A stretch of 64,000 nt of DNA, taken from contig NZ_CP082205.1 in the NCBI RefSeq assembly GCF_019856455.1, positions 1,798,001 to 1,862,000 on the forward strand, in the 5' to 3' direction. Source of the DNA: Streptococcus suis (GTDB lineage: Bacteria; Bacillota; Bacilli; Lactobacillales; Streptococcaceae). The notes beneath the pieces are model-generated. The model made no database searches and was not told the origin of the DNA. It saw only the letters and a list, made by a program, of their open reading frames with translations. A program made the position numbers and the translations under genes. Below are positions 1 to 8,256 of this stretch, piece by piece (positions within the stretch are counted from its first letter, which is position 1; the number at the start of each line of letters is the position of its first letter).

Positions 1-1170
1 TGTCGCATTATTAATTTTATAAACCAACTGGTTCATCGGGATAGTCTTTTGTGATCCATCCTTGAAGTAAAGGGTAGCATTGCCACCGATACCATCAGTT
101 GATACCGTCACATTTGTAACCAGTGGATGTATACCATAGAAGAGGTCTGGGTTGGCATTTTCGATATTTTGCTTGATAGTATTCCGTGTCTGGCTACCTA
201 GGTCTTCTAGTTTGGTCACCCCATGACGAGCAGATGGGTTAATGATGGACTTGTCTGCTAAAGTGCGGGTATCTGGCGTTGTTCCATACTGAGCCAAGAA
301 GTTAGCATGACCATTAGCAATATCAACATTGACACCCAAGATAAAGTTCATCGGAGCGTTGCCATCTTTGACACGTGCTCGGAACTTGTAGACAAACTTA
401 TCCGTTGACGCTGGATATCTATTGAGATAAAAAGTCCGTGATTTGTCTTTAAAATCACGATTCACAGTTTCACGAACATCTACACCATTGGTGTTGAAAT
501 ACGAGAATAGGCGGGCCCAATCTTGGTTATTCCACTTATCTTCACTTTGCCAACCAATAGTATCCTTGACCGCATTGTCAGGGCCTGTAATTTTTTTGTA
601 TGAGTCTCCTGACAGCAAGTCTGGTCTACCGGCGATGAAACGGGCATCTGCATAAGCTGGCCAAGTCCCCCACCAGGTTGTCCCAACAGATGGCTGAGTA
701 TGCCACCATGTACTAAAGGTTGTTTTTTCTTTCAGTGCCTGATTTCCACCGGCATTGTAATAGATTTCCCTAGTAATAGACTCTGGTTCGTAGAGGGAAT
801 CCGGAATATTAAAACCGATAAAACGGCGGTTAGTATAGTTGTCTCCGTCTTCGTTAAATGTCAAGGTAACATCAACATAGTGTACTACTTGTCCATTTTC
901 AAAAACCTCTACAGGACTAGTGTCAATTTTAAAGTCTCCTGCACTTGATAAGGCTTTAGGGGAACCGTTACGAGCATAACGAATTTCCACACCCGGCTCA
1001 TAGTCAGTACCGGCATAGACTTGTTCAACACCATTTAACACCATTCCACTACCGATAACCAGTGAAACAACACCGATTGTCAACTTACGAATACCAAATC
1101 GACTGCGCTTTTCAAAGTTAAAAGCTTCTTGACGATTCAACTTATTTCGTTTAATTTTAAACAAATTCAT
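1..1170 (-). CDS. YSIRK-signal cell-surface protein, N-terminal 390 residues (partial)
   Basis: The reading frame stays open from the ATG at 1170 to the window edge, so the C-terminus lies outside. An AGGAGG-type ribosome site sits directly upstream (about 1172-1178). The N-terminus is basic, then reads FNFEKRSRFGIRKLTIGVVS with a hydrophobic stretch and a likely cleavage site near VYAGTD; this is a variant of the YSIRK/G-S signal that directs streptococcal wall proteins to the septum. The mature part is rich in Trp, Asn and Asp (for example TTWWGTW) and resembles an extracellular adhesin or enzyme domain, but I do not recognise the family. An LPXTG anchor is expected at the unseen C-terminus. 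The leader carries a tetranucleotide repeat next to the promoter. Confidence 0.85.
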   Translation of the reverse strand, partial: MNLFKIKRNKLNRQEAFNFEKRSRFGIRKLTIGVVSLVIGSGMVLNGVEQVYAGTDYEPGVEIRYARNGSPKALSSAGDFKIDTSPVEVFENGQVVHYVDVTLTFNEDGDNYTNRRFIGFNIPDSLYEPESITREIYYNAGGNQALKEKTTFSTWWHTQPSVGTTWWGTWPAYADARFIAGRPDLLSGDSYKKITGPDNAVKDTIGWQSEDKWNNQDWARLFSYFNTNGVDVRETVNRDFKDKSRTFYLNRYPASTDKFVYKFRARVKDGNAPMNFILGVNVDIANGHANFLAQYGTTPDTRTLADKSIINPSARHGVTKLEDLGSQTRNTIKQNIENANPDLFYGIHPLVTNVTVSTDGIGGNATLYFKDGSQKTIPMNQLVYKINNAT

Positions 1171-1293
1171 TTCCTCCTATTTTTGGCATTGACGGAAAAG
1201 GAACTAGACTGTAGACAATTAAATCTAGAACTAGTTCAGTTCACACATCTTATAAGTATCCTCCTCTCTTTTCCAACTGAAGCAACGACAAAA

Positions 1294-1320
1294 GGCGGAA
1301 ACTTCTGTCCGAAGTCCGCC
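1294..1320 (-). promoter_or_regulatory. Hairpin in the 5' leader of the surface protein gene
   Basis: On the minus strand GGCGGA-CTTC pairs with GAAGTTTCCGCC (one 2-nt bulge, short loop), followed by TTTTGTCG. It lies between the repeat-containing promoter and the coding start. It could be a weak attenuator or an mRNA-stabilising stem; the T-run is short, so termination is only a guess. Confidence 0.35.
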
Positions 1321-1358
1321 ACAAAAAAACTATAGAAGATTAAAAAGACAGTCTACAC

Positions 1359-1421
<63 letters not shown>

Positions 1422-1450
1422 ATAGTAAGATAAATCATAAGAACTGTCAA
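1422..1450 (-). promoter_or_regulatory. Promoter of the YSIRK surface protein gene
   Basis: TTGACA (1450-1445) and TACTAT (1427-1422) on the minus strand, spaced exactly 17 bases. The AGAC tract begins immediately downstream. An ATG inside the spacer could start a 32-codon frame reading through the repeat as repeated Arg-Gln-Thr-Asp, but it would lie upstream of the transcription start from this promoter. Confidence 0.65.
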
Positions 1451-1690
1451 CTCCTTATATCAATGCACTACGCTTATTTTACCATACATTTTAATTTTTT
1501 TCAAATATTTTTGCGATCGATTACAGAATCGCAGACAAAACTTTCGAGCAAGCGTATGTTTTATAGTAATTTGAATTAAGAGAAAGACGTTTTTGAGTTA
1601 TAGTATCAGTAACCCATTTCTAAAATAACTTTAGAGTTCTCAAATTGATAAACTCAGATGTGTACTGTTTCTAATTCCTATTCCTTATAG
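1451..1690. other. Intergenic, AT-rich, no gene seen
   Basis: Region between the surface protein promoter and the rplA terminator. Only a short imperfect dyad around 1513-1535 (GCGATCGATTACAGAATCGC) stands out. No convincing coding frame. Confidence 0.5.
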
Positions 1691-1719
1691 AAAAAAGATT
1701 GCCCTAAGACAATCTTTTT
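1691..1719 (-). terminator. Terminator of rplKA (bidirectional shape)
   Basis: AAAGATTG...CAATCTTTTTT stem-loop a few bases after the rplA stop, with a T-run on the minus strand. Confidence 0.85.
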
Positions 1720-1724
1720 ATTGA

Positions 1725-2414
1725 TTAAAGTGAGTTAGGATCAACTTTGATACCAACACCTTGTGTTGTTGTAATAGATACTGAAGTCATGTAAGTACCT
1801 TTAGCTGTAGCTGGTTTAGCTTTAGCCATTACATCGTGGAAAGCTTTGAAGTTTTCAACGAGTTTGTCAGCGTCAAATGATACTTTACCGATAAGAGCTT
1901 GTACAATACCTGCTTTGTCAGCACGGTAAGTGATTTTACCACCTTTAGACTCTTCAACTGCTTTAGCAACATCCATTGTTACTGTACCAGTTTTAGGGTT
2001 TGGCATCAAGTTACGTGGACCAAGTACACGACCAAGACGTCCAACAACAGCCATCATATCTGGAGTTGCGATAACAACGTCGAAGTCCAACCAACCACCG
2101 TTGATTTTAGCAACGAGGTCATCTTCACCAACAAAGTCTGCACCAGCAGCTTTTGCTTCTTCTGCTTTAGCACCACGTGCGAAAACAAGAACGCGTGAAG
2201 TTTTACCAGTACCGTTTGGCAATACCATTGCACCACGGATTTGTTGGTCTGCTTTACGTACGTCGATGTTCAAGTTGTAAGCAACTTCAACTGACGCATC
2301 AAATTTAGCGAAGTTAGTTTCTTTTGCAAGAGCAACAGCTTCTTCTACGCTGTAAAGTTTTGTGCTGTCGATTTTTTCAAGAGCAGCACGCAAGTTTTTG
2401 CTTTTTTTAGCCAT
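1725..2414 (-). CDS. rplA: 50S ribosomal protein L1
   Basis: The 229-residue product has the usual L1 length and sequence, including the conserved [19 protein letters not shown] stretch that helps bind the L1 stalk of 23S rRNA. L1 is also a translational repressor of its own operon in many bacteria, binding a leader mimic of the rRNA site. It is the second gene of rplK-rplA, about 40 bases after rplK, and is followed by a strong terminator, so the pair forms a closed operon. Confidence 0.98.
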   Translation of the reverse strand: MAKKSKNLRAALEKIDSTKLYSVEEAVALAKETNFAKFDASVEVAYNLNIDVRKADQQIRGAMVLPNGTGKTSRVLVFARGAKAEEAKAAGADFVGEDDLVAKINGGWLDFDVVIATPDMMAVVGRLGRVLGPRNLMPNPKTGTVTMDVAKAVEESKGGKITYRADKAGIVQALIGKVSFDADKLVENFKAFHDVMAKAKPATAKGTYMTSVSITTTQGVGIKVDPNSL

Positions 2415-2454
2415 GTTATATGTCTCCTTGTAATCAGATAATCTTGGGTGCTAC

Positions 2455-2880
2455 TTAGTCAGTAACAGTGAATCCCATAGAACGAGCAGTACCTTCGATC
2501 ATACGCATTGCTGCTTCAAGAGATGCAGCGTTCAAGTCAGGCATTTTAGTTTCAGCAATTTCTTGTACTTGTGCACGAGTAACTGTTGCAACTTTAGTTT
2601 TGTTTGGTGTACCTGAACCTTTTTCAACACCTGCAGCTTTTTTCAAAAGAACAGCAGCTGGTGGTGTTTTAGTGATGAAAGTGAATGATTTATCTTCATA
2701 CACAGAGATAACTACTGGGATGATCATACCAGCTTGGTCAGCTGTACGAGCGTTAAACTCTTTTGTGAATCCCATGATGTTGATACCTGCTTGACCAAGT
2801 GCTGGACCGACTGGTGGAGCTGGAGTAGCTTTACCTGCAGGAATTTGAAGTTTTACGAGTTTTTCGACTTTTTTAGCCAT
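2455..2880 (-). CDS. rplK: 50S ribosomal protein L11
   Basis: The 141-residue product matches L11 throughout: the Pro-rich N-terminal [29 protein letters not shown], and the C-terminal rRNA-binding domain. L11 shapes the GTPase-associated centre and is needed for the RelA stringent response. It is the first gene of rplK-rplA. An AGGAGG ribosome site precedes the ATG, and the promoter lies about 85 bases upstream. Confidence 0.98.
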   Translation of the reverse strand: MAKKVEKLVKLQIPAGKATPAPPVGPALGQAGINIMGFTKEFNARTADQAGMIIPVVISVYEDKSFTFITKTPPAAVLLKKAAGVEKGSGTPNKTKVATVTRAQVQEIAETKMPDLNAASLEAAMRMIEGTARSMGFTVTD

Positions 2881-2963
2881 GATATAAAATCCTCCTATTG
2901 TGGTTTTGGCGGTAATTAAAGATTTTTACCTCCCACAAATATGTGTTTTACACATACCTTTTC

Positions 2964-2991
2964 ATTATACACGAATTTCAAAGAAATGCAA
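2964..2991 (-). promoter_or_regulatory. Promoter of rplKA
   Basis: TTGCAT (2991-2986) and TATAAT (2969-2964), 16-base spacer, on the minus strand. The leader holds a small stem (TATGTGTAAAACACATA) near 2937-2955, which may be part of ribosomal-protein feedback control. Confidence 0.65.
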
Positions 2992-2999
2992 GCTTTAGG

Positions 3000-3028
3000 T
3001 TTACTTTTTTTCACATTTTTTATAGAAT
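3000..3028 (+). promoter_or_regulatory. Promoter of the DUF3397 gene, very close to its ATG
   Basis: TTTACT (3000-3005) and TAGAAT (3023-3028), 17-base spacer. Only six bases separate the -10 box from the ATG at 3035, and no Shine-Dalgarno sequence is present, which fits a leaderless transcript. Confidence 0.5.
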
Positions 3029-3034
3029 GAATGT

Positions 3035-3403
3035 ATGTTTGAATCGATTATATTTTTAAAAATAGTAGCCTTTCTATTTATCTTTCTAACCTTGGCCATT
3101 TCGATAATTGCTGTCAAGTTTTTTAGGTTGCAAAACCGAGGATGGAACTTTGCAGACATTGCCTTTCCTCTCTATGCAATTGAATTTTATCTGATTTCGG
3201 ACAAGGCCTACTATAACAGTCTACTGCCTCAGCTTGTCCTAGCCCTCTCACTACTAGCGATTGGTCTTTGTGGTTTCTTCCTTTTAAAGAAAAAGAATTT
3301 TTTATATCGCCGTTTCTTCAAGGTTTTCTGGCGAGCTAGTTTTATCTTGACTTTTTTGATGTATCTAGCTTTGGTTATTGCGGTCTTCACTTTAAAATCC
3401 TAA
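3035..3403 (+). CDS. DUF3397 family small membrane protein
   Basis: 122 residues with about four hydrophobic segments (roughly residues 5-27, 38-54, 65-85 and 98-118) and short basic loops, typical of the streptococcal DUF3397 proteins found near rplKA. The function is unknown. It faces away from rplK and is followed by a strong terminator, so it is a single-gene unit. The start was chosen because it gives the full N-terminal membrane segment. There is no ribosome site upstream, see the promoter entry. Confidence 0.75.
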   Translation: MFESIIFLKIVAFLFIFLTLAISIIAVKFFRLQNRGWNFADIAFPLYAIEFYLISDKAYYNSLLPQLVLALSLLAIGLCGFFLLKKKNFLYRRFFKVFWRASFILTFLMYLALVIAVFTLKS

Positions 3404-3434
3404 AATCATCCATCCTTTCATAGATGGCATAATA

Positions 3435-3469
3435 AATCCCCATTGCAGGCGCAGTGGGGATTCTTTTTT
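3435..3469 (+). terminator. Terminator after the DUF3397 gene
   Basis: AATCCCCATTG...CAGTGGGGATT stem followed by CTTTTTTA. Confidence 0.9.
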
Positions 3470-3470
3470 A

Positions 3471-3500
3471 TACTAAATCAGACAAGGCGACGTAGATGTA
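3471..3500 (+). repeat. RUP-like repeat, left fragment (split copy)
   Basis: TACTA...CAGACAAGGCGACGTAGATG matches the left half of the intact RUP-like copy at 11293-11394 (CAGACTAGGCGACGCAGATG), with a small internal loss. Its continuation GATAGAACTGACGTTCATC resumes at 5270, after a MITE and an IS. A TA dinucleotide is present at both break points (3499-3500 and 5268-5269). Confidence 0.75.
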
Positions 3501-3657
3501 TAGTCGAATGAATTAGCTTTCAAACAAGGAACTGAGGTGCAGGTTGCTAGCACAGCCTAGTGGCTGTGCTAGGTTGGAGATATAACTTGCAAAGCAAGTC
3601 ACTTCTGCAGAGTACGGCAATCCGAAAGTGACGATGTTTCAAAGTTAATTCAAATGA
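3501..3657. mobile_element. 160-bp MITE with 25-bp terminal inverted repeats, split by the IS
   Basis: The left end (3501-3525, beginning TAGTC) and right end (3634-3657 plus CTA at 5265-5267) match as an imperfect 25-bp inverted repeat, 20 of 25 positions identical. TA flanks each side (3499-3500 and 5268-5269), as expected for a TA target duplication. No coding capacity. The interior has a perfect 11-bp stem with 4-nt loop at 3547-3572 (arms CTAGCACAGCC). It interrupts a RUP-like repeat, and an IS110-family element sits three bases inside its right end. No second copy was seen in this window. Confidence 0.75.
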
Positions 3658-4034
3658 CTGATATGTAAAGCCCTTTGTCAAGTAAAAACAATCGAACTGA
3701 TTAAAAAATGAAAAGTATCTAGAAAGAGCCTAGTTCTTAGCTTCGGGCATTGGCCACTCTGATATTCGTGGATTGGTTACCTACAGGTCAATGGTTCTGC
3801 CGCGAGTCCTACTCTCTATAAGCGTGGATCACAATTGTGCCACTTAGTCGTTTCGTAGATGACTCAAACCTTGAAGTCCTAAACTCCTTCAAGATACTTT
3901 CCATTCAAACATGATTTCAATCCTTATTTCTGTCCAAATTCACCCAGTGATTTTGGATAGAAATAGGGATTCCTCATCGCTCTGCGATGATAAAACTTAA
4001 TGGTCAAAAGTGTACATGAAAACAAGCGCTAACT
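3658..4034 (-). ncRNA. Candidate bridge RNA region of the IS (copy 1)
   Basis: 377 non-coding bases downstream of the transposase, apparently fully conserved between the two copies. On the minus strand they fold into consecutive stems: CATCGC/GCGATG just after the stop codon; a long stem CCTATTTCTATCCAAA / TTTGGACAGAAATAAGG with a 12-nt loop; then CTTGAAG/CTTCAAG with a 10-nt loop. IS110-family recombinases are known to use a bridge RNA from the non-coding end, located 3' of the transposase in the IS1111 group. Guide loops were not resolved, so this is an inference. Confidence 0.45.
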
Positions 4035-5156
4035 TCAAGCTATTCTTCCTGTCATCATCCCCCAAATAAAACCAGACAATTCTCGTGCAATAGCTGTTTT
4101 AGCAACATTTTGTTTCTTATTTTTTCCTAGAACAAGTGTGCGATAACGTCTTCTTAAGCGTTCATTAGCCTTATCCGCATAAGCAATCACCTCCACTCGG
4201 TTTCCACTTTGTCTCCTTTTCAATTCTTTGGATTTATACCCAATCGTCCCCTTAGCCAATGATTGTGCAGCTTCTATCAGAAGTCGTCTCACATGGCTAT
4301 TCCCAGCTTTGGTGATAGCACCTCTTCTCTCCTTGTCGCCGCTAGAATTTTCGCTAGGAGTTAGCCCAAGATAAGAAGCAAAATGTTGAGCTGTCGCAAA
4401 GCGATTAAAATCACCGATTTCTGTCACAATGGAAAGAGCAGTTAGTGTTTTAATGCCAATAAAGCAAGAAAGCCGTGAGACCTTCTCTTGATAACTGTCG
4501 CTTTGACCCAGTTGCTCAATTCGTGCATCATACCGTTCTATTTGATCTACTAATTTCTCATAGGTCAATAGATATTCTGTCAAAATCTCTGCGTAAAGTC
4601 CCTCAGGTTTTAGGGAACGGAGCCAGCGAACATGTTTCTGTGTCCAATTACTGCTTCCCTCGGTATAGCGAAAATCATGTCGGAGACAGAAGGCAAGAAT
4701 TTGTTGTTTGATTTTCTTCAGAGCCACTTTGTGGTCTGTTCTCATACGGATATATTCTTTGACTTGTTCATCCTCAGCAGTAGGAATATGAACAGGCTGA
4801 TAGCTACGAAAGGCCAGAGCTTTTGCGAGCTGAGCCGCATCTTTCTTATCAGTCTTAACACGCTTAGATCCTTCCTTCATTACCGTTGTAGGTGCCATCA
4901 CGATACAGGGAATCCCGTGAGCTTGTAGCTGGTGATATAGGGTAAATCCGAGGCATCCAGCTTCGTAGCCACATAACACTTCTGCATCTTGACCATATAA
5001 ACGACGAAGCTCATTCACATAGTTCACAATATAGCTAACATTTGGACTAACTTTAGTGCTATGTTTGAATTGATTGGTCATCATATCATAATAGCAGAGT
5101 GAAAAACTTTCTTTGTGAACATCCATTCCGATGAAAAGTGTGGTAAAATGAAACAT
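4035..5156 (-). CDS. IS110-family transposase (copy 1)
   Basis: 373 residues, full length. The N-terminal RuvC-like DEDD domain starts IGMDVHKESFSLCYYD, has the acidic residue in CGYEAGCLG (about residue 63) and continues VKTDKKDAAQLAKAL near residue 100. The C-terminal Tnp_20 part carries ASYLGLTPSENSSGDKERRG and the conserved Ser region used in strand cleavage. The start at 5156 is supported by GGAGG six bases upstream. The protein is identical to that of copy 2 at 31558-32679, so both are probably functional and recent. Confidence 0.95.
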   Translation of the reverse strand: MFHFTTLFIGMDVHKESFSLCYYDMMTNQFKHSTKVSPNVSYIVNYVNELRRLYGQDAEVLCGYEAGCLGFTLYHQLQAHGIPCIVMAPTTVMKEGSKRVKTDKKDAAQLAKALAFRSYQPVHIPTAEDEQVKEYIRMRTDHKVALKKIKQQILAFCLRHDFRYTEGSSNWTQKHVRWLRSLKPEGLYAEILTEYLLTYEKLVDQIERYDARIEQLGQSDSYQEKVSRLSCFIGIKTLTALSIVTEIGDFNRFATAQHFASYLGLTPSENSSGDKERRGAITKAGNSHVRRLLIEAAQSLAKGTIGYKSKELKRRQSGNRVEVIAYADKANERLRRRYRTLVLGKNKKQNVAKTAIARELSGFIWGMMTGRIA

Positions 5157-5267
5157 ATAAGACCTCCAATTGAGTGTGGTAATTCCTGTTAGAAGTTGAT
5201 TGTTTTTTTATTCTAGTGTACAGGTAAATCCACGAATTCTCAACTGGGGGTCTTTACATATTGTCTA

Positions 5268-5329
5268 TAGATAGAACTGACGTTCATCAAATCAAGTCAA
5301 CAGCGTATGATTTTGATTTTCTAAGAGTA
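5268..5329 (+). repeat. RUP-like repeat, right fragment (split copy)
   Basis: GATAGAACTGACGTTCATCA... through TTTGATTTTCTAAGAGTA matches the right half of the intact copy at 11293-11394. It is the continuation of the fragment at 3471-3500. Confidence 0.8.
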
Positions 5330-5378
5330 TTAATTAGTTGTCATATTGATAGGCCTCTCTGGGCATGAAAAGATGGAC

Positions 5379-5765
5379 TTATTCATGAATTTCAAGTGGC
5401 AGACCATCAGGGTCAAAGAAGAAGGCCATCTTCTTCCCATCAAAATCATCTGTACGAAGGGCTTCGTGTCGAATGTCCAAACGGTCAAATTCTTCCAGAC
5501 AGGCTTCCACATCTGCAACCTGGAAGGCTAGATGGCGTAGACCTGTATGTTCAGGATTGGGCATGGCCGGACGCATTGGCGCATCTGGTTTGATGAAAAT
5601 TTCCAAGACCATATTTCCCTTTTTGACATTGAAAAGAATGTCATTTTTTTCTGGTCGGATATGTTCATCCACCTGTTCAAAACCTAGTTTCTCAACATAA
5701 AACTCTCTTGTTTTGTCATAGTCACTACCGATAATTGCAATATGATGAACTGCATCAAATTTCAT
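5379..5765 (-). CDS. VOC (glyoxalase-fold) family protein
   Basis: 128 residues spanning two vicinal-oxygen-chelate modules: VHHIAIIGSDYDKTREFYVEKLGFE at the N-terminus and LRHLAFQVADVEACLEEF in the second half, ending DPDGLPLEIHE. Candidate metal ligands are His7/His8, Glu in MVLEIF, the second-module His, and the C-terminal Glu. Related streptococcal proteins are called lactoylglutathione lyase-like (gloA2), but the substrate is not shown by sequence. Its ATG overlaps the ftsK stop by one base (TAATG), so it is translationally coupled to ftsK. Confidence 0.85.
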   Translation of the reverse strand: MKFDAVHHIAIIGSDYDKTREFYVEKLGFEQVDEHIRPEKNDILFNVKKGNMVLEIFIKPDAPMRPAMPNPEHTGLRHLAFQVADVEACLEEFDRLDIRHEALRTDDFDGKKMAFFFDPDGLPLEIHE

Positions 5766-8134
5766 TATTGTGTTTCCAATACCTTTCTAGGTTTTGTTCC
5801 TTCAGCTGGACCAATGACACCCGCTGCTTCTAGCTCTTCCATAAGGCGAGTTGCCCTGTTAAAACCAACAGACAAGCGTCGTTGAATCATAGAGGCACTG
5901 GCTTTTTGTGTCTCAACTACCAAGGCACGTGCTTCGTTGAAAAGTGGATCTCCTCCAGCATCACCAAAACCTGCATCGCCATCACCTTCTGCCACTTCAC
6001 CTGGATCAAAGGATTCATCATAATCTGCATCTGCCTGATCCTTGATAAAGCCAACTATTGCTTCTACATCATCATCGGATATAAAGGAACCTTGCAAGCG
6101 GACAGGATGGTTTTCATCAATCGGTTTAAAGAGCATGTCACCGCGGCCCAAGAGTTTTTCAGCACCATTTTCATCTAGAATCGTCCGACTATCTGTACCG
6201 CTTGATACGGCAAAGGCGATACGAGATGGTACATTGGCTTTAATCAAACCTGAAATAACATCAACAGATGGTCGCTGGGTAGCAAGAATCATGTGGATAC
6301 CTGCTGCACGAGCCTTCTGTCCCAAGCGAATAATGGCATCTTCCACTTCCTTGCTGGCTACCATCATCAAGTCTGCCAACTCATCTACGATTACCACAAT
6401 GAGAGGAAGTGGAATCTGTTTTTCTTCTGAACGGCTATTAAATTCTTCGACCTTCGCATTATAACCTTCCAAGTTTCGGACACCAATCTGGCTAAACAAC
6501 TCATAGCGTTTCTCCATTTCATCCACTACTTTTTGAAGAGCTCGAGCAGCCTTGCGTGGGTTGGTCACAACGGGAATCAATAGGTGGGGAATATCATTAT
6601 AGACCGATAACTCGACCATTTTGGGGTCAATCATCATGAACTTAACTTGGTCTGGACCAGCTTTCATGAGAATTGAAGAGATGATACCGTTGACAGCAAC
6701 AGACTTCCCTGAACCAGTTGAACCAGCCACCAATAGATGGGGCATACGTGCTAGGTTAAAGGAACGGACGGAACCATTGACAGCCTTACCGAGAGGAATT
6801 TCCAGAAGTTTGTCTGGGTCTGTTTTAGATTGTTCCCAGAGCTCACGGAAAGGTACTGTAGCCACTTCGGAGTTTGGAACTTCAATACCGACCAGTGATT
6901 TTCCCGGGATAGGAGCTTCAATACGGACATCTTTAGCCGCAAGGGCTAGAGCCAAATCATCAGCTAGGTTAGAAATCCGATTGACACGGACGCCGACTGC
7001 TGGTTTGACTTCATACTTGGTTACCGATGGTCCAATCTCAGCACGCTCAACTACTACCTTGATTCCAAAACTGGCAAAGGTGTCTTCTAAAACTTTAATA
7101 TTCTGACGAACAATTCGTTTTTCATTGGACTGACTCTTAGCTTTTATAGGAGCAAATAAGTCTATGGACGGAAGTTTATATGCTAGTCTCTGCTTAGGCT
7201 TGAAATCAATCTCCACATCTGTCTCGTCCTTCTCAAACTCATTTGGTTCAGAAGCCTGGCTTGCCGAGTTTGATTGTGCTGGTTGGTCATCTTCTGCCAA
7301 CATAATAGGAAATTCATCTTCTATGTCTAAGTGGTCATATTCTGAAATAATCGGTACTTGAACAGGCTCTTCTTCGAGGATTTCACCCGTTTCTAAATCG
7401 ACATGTCTATCTACCAGTGCCAAAGCCCGAGCTGACTCTTCCTCTTCCTCTAGACGAAGGCGTTCCTCTTCTAGACGAGCTAATTCTTGCTGACGTTTTT
7501 CTTCTCGTTCAGCCTTCTTCTGTGTTCGAAGCTCTGCTCTTTTTACCTGCGTCTCCACCAACTTATCTTTGGCAACCGCCAAGCCATCGGCAACATCATA
7601 AACAGACCATGGGCTTACAAAAAAGATACCAAATGCTATCACTAGAAGACCGATGAAGAAGGAACCGACATTTGCAAAGAGGAAGGAGACTGGCAGATAG
7701 AAGATACTTCCAATCATCCCTCCGCCTAGAAATGCTGTTACCTGAAACTTAGCTAGGTCTGACAAGGCCAATTTTAGAGTATGACCGAATAAGTCACTCC
7801 CTTGATAGGTCCAGTCTAAGTAAGCCTGAAATTCAATCAATAACCCGATAACAATCAGCCAGAAGCCCGATATGGTCCCTTCTCTTTCGCGTAAGACTTT
7901 GGGAATAAGAAGGTAGATAAATGCACTCGCCAATAATAGATAGGCCAGACTACCAAATAATAGCCGGAAAATATTGTAGCTGGTCACTCCAAACACACCT
8001 AGGCGACTGGCTGCAAAGGCAATGAATAAAAGCCCCAATACTCGAAGGGTGATATTTTTAACACGTTCTTGCTGTGCTAATTCTGCCTTGGTTGGTCGCC
8101 TCGTAGCCTTTCCTTTTTTACTTGTCTTTCTCAT
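5765..8134 (-). CDS. ftsK: DNA translocase FtsK/SpoIIIE
   Basis: 789 residues. Four N-terminal membrane segments (to about residue 180) are followed by a charged Glu/Arg-rich linker (about 190-330). The motor has Walker A GSTGSGKS near residue 473, Walker [14 protein letters not shown], and [17 protein letters not shown]-terminal winged-helix gamma domain starts near [15 protein letters not shown] and would read KOPS-type DNA signals. It pumps chromosomal DNA at the septum so that termini segregate and dimers resolve. The gene is transcribed with the VOC gene, which overlaps its stop. Confidence 0.97.
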   Translation of the reverse strand: MRKTSKKGKATRRPTKAELAQQERVKNITLRVLGLLFIAFAASRLGVFGVTSYNIFRLLFGSLAYLLLASAFIYLLIPKVLREREGTISGFWLIVIGLLIEFQAYLDWTYQGSDLFGHTLKLALSDLAKFQVTAFLGGGMIGSIFYLPVSFLFANVGSFFIGLLVIAFGIFFVSPWSVYDVADGLAVAKDKLVETQVKRAELRTQKKAEREEKRQQELARLEEERLRLEEEEESARALALVDRHVDLETGEILEEEPVQVPIISEYDHLDIEDEFPIMLAEDDQPAQSNSASQASEPNEFEKDETDVEIDFKPKQRLAYKLPSIDLFAPIKAKSQSNEKRIVRQNIKVLEDTFASFGIKVVVERAEIGPSVTKYEVKPAVGVRVNRISNLADDLALALAAKDVRIEAPIPGKSLVGIEVPNSEVATVPFRELWEQSKTDPDKLLEIPLGKAVNGSVRSFNLARMPHLLVAGSTGSGKSVAVNGIISSILMKAGPDQVKFMMIDPKMVELSVYNDIPHLLIPVVTNPRKAARALQKVVDEMEKRYELFSQIGVRNLEGYNAKVEEFNSRSEEKQIPLPLIVVIVDELADLMMVASKEVEDAIIRLGQKARAAGIHMILATQRPSVDVISGLIKANVPSRIAFAVSSGTDSRTILDENGAEKLLGRGDMLFKPIDENHPVRLQGSFISDDDVEAIVGFIKDQADADYDESFDPGEVAEGDGDAGFGDAGGDPLFNEARALVVETQKASASMIQRRLSVGFNRATRLMEELEAAGVIGPAEGTKPRKVLETQ

Positions 8135-8194
8135 AGATACCTCAACTTTCTCAATCTCTTTATTTTATCATAATCGGGAAGAATTTTCATGATA

Positions 8195-8222
8195 GAAAAA
8201 ACCCTGCAAATACAGGGTTTCT
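8195..8222 (-). terminator. Terminator of the sus operon
   Basis: AAACCCTG...CAGGGTTTTTTC on the minus strand, downstream of susH and upstream of ftsK. Confidence 0.85.
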
Positions 8223-8256
8223 CTTGGAGTGAAAGAATAATTTAGGGGGGACAATG

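Larger units (their letters stand above)
3658..5264 (-). mobile_element. IS110-family element (IS1111-like layout), copy 1
   Basis: About 1607 bp, with an apparently identical copy at 31181-32787 in the same orientation. The shared block runs 3658-5269. Subterminal inverted repeats ATATGTAAAG lie at 3661-3670 and 5252-5261. There is no clear target duplication beyond a possible CT core (3658-3659 and 5265-5266). The transposase has a short 5' non-coding end (about 108 bases) and a long 3' non-coding end (377 bases). That layout, together with subterminal repeats, fits the IS1111 subgroup. It inserted in the right end of the MITE. Confidence 0.88.

Noticed and set aside
1899..2794. Long + strand open frames opposite rplA and rplK
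   Set aside because: They are mirror frames of highly biased ribosomal-protein codons, without ribosome sites or recognisable domains.
3816..3864. ATGACT and CTATA strings in the IS non-coding end as bridge-RNA target guides
   Set aside because: They are only 5-6 bases long, likely by chance in 377 bases, and both pair with the same strand, which does not fit the known left/right guide geometry.
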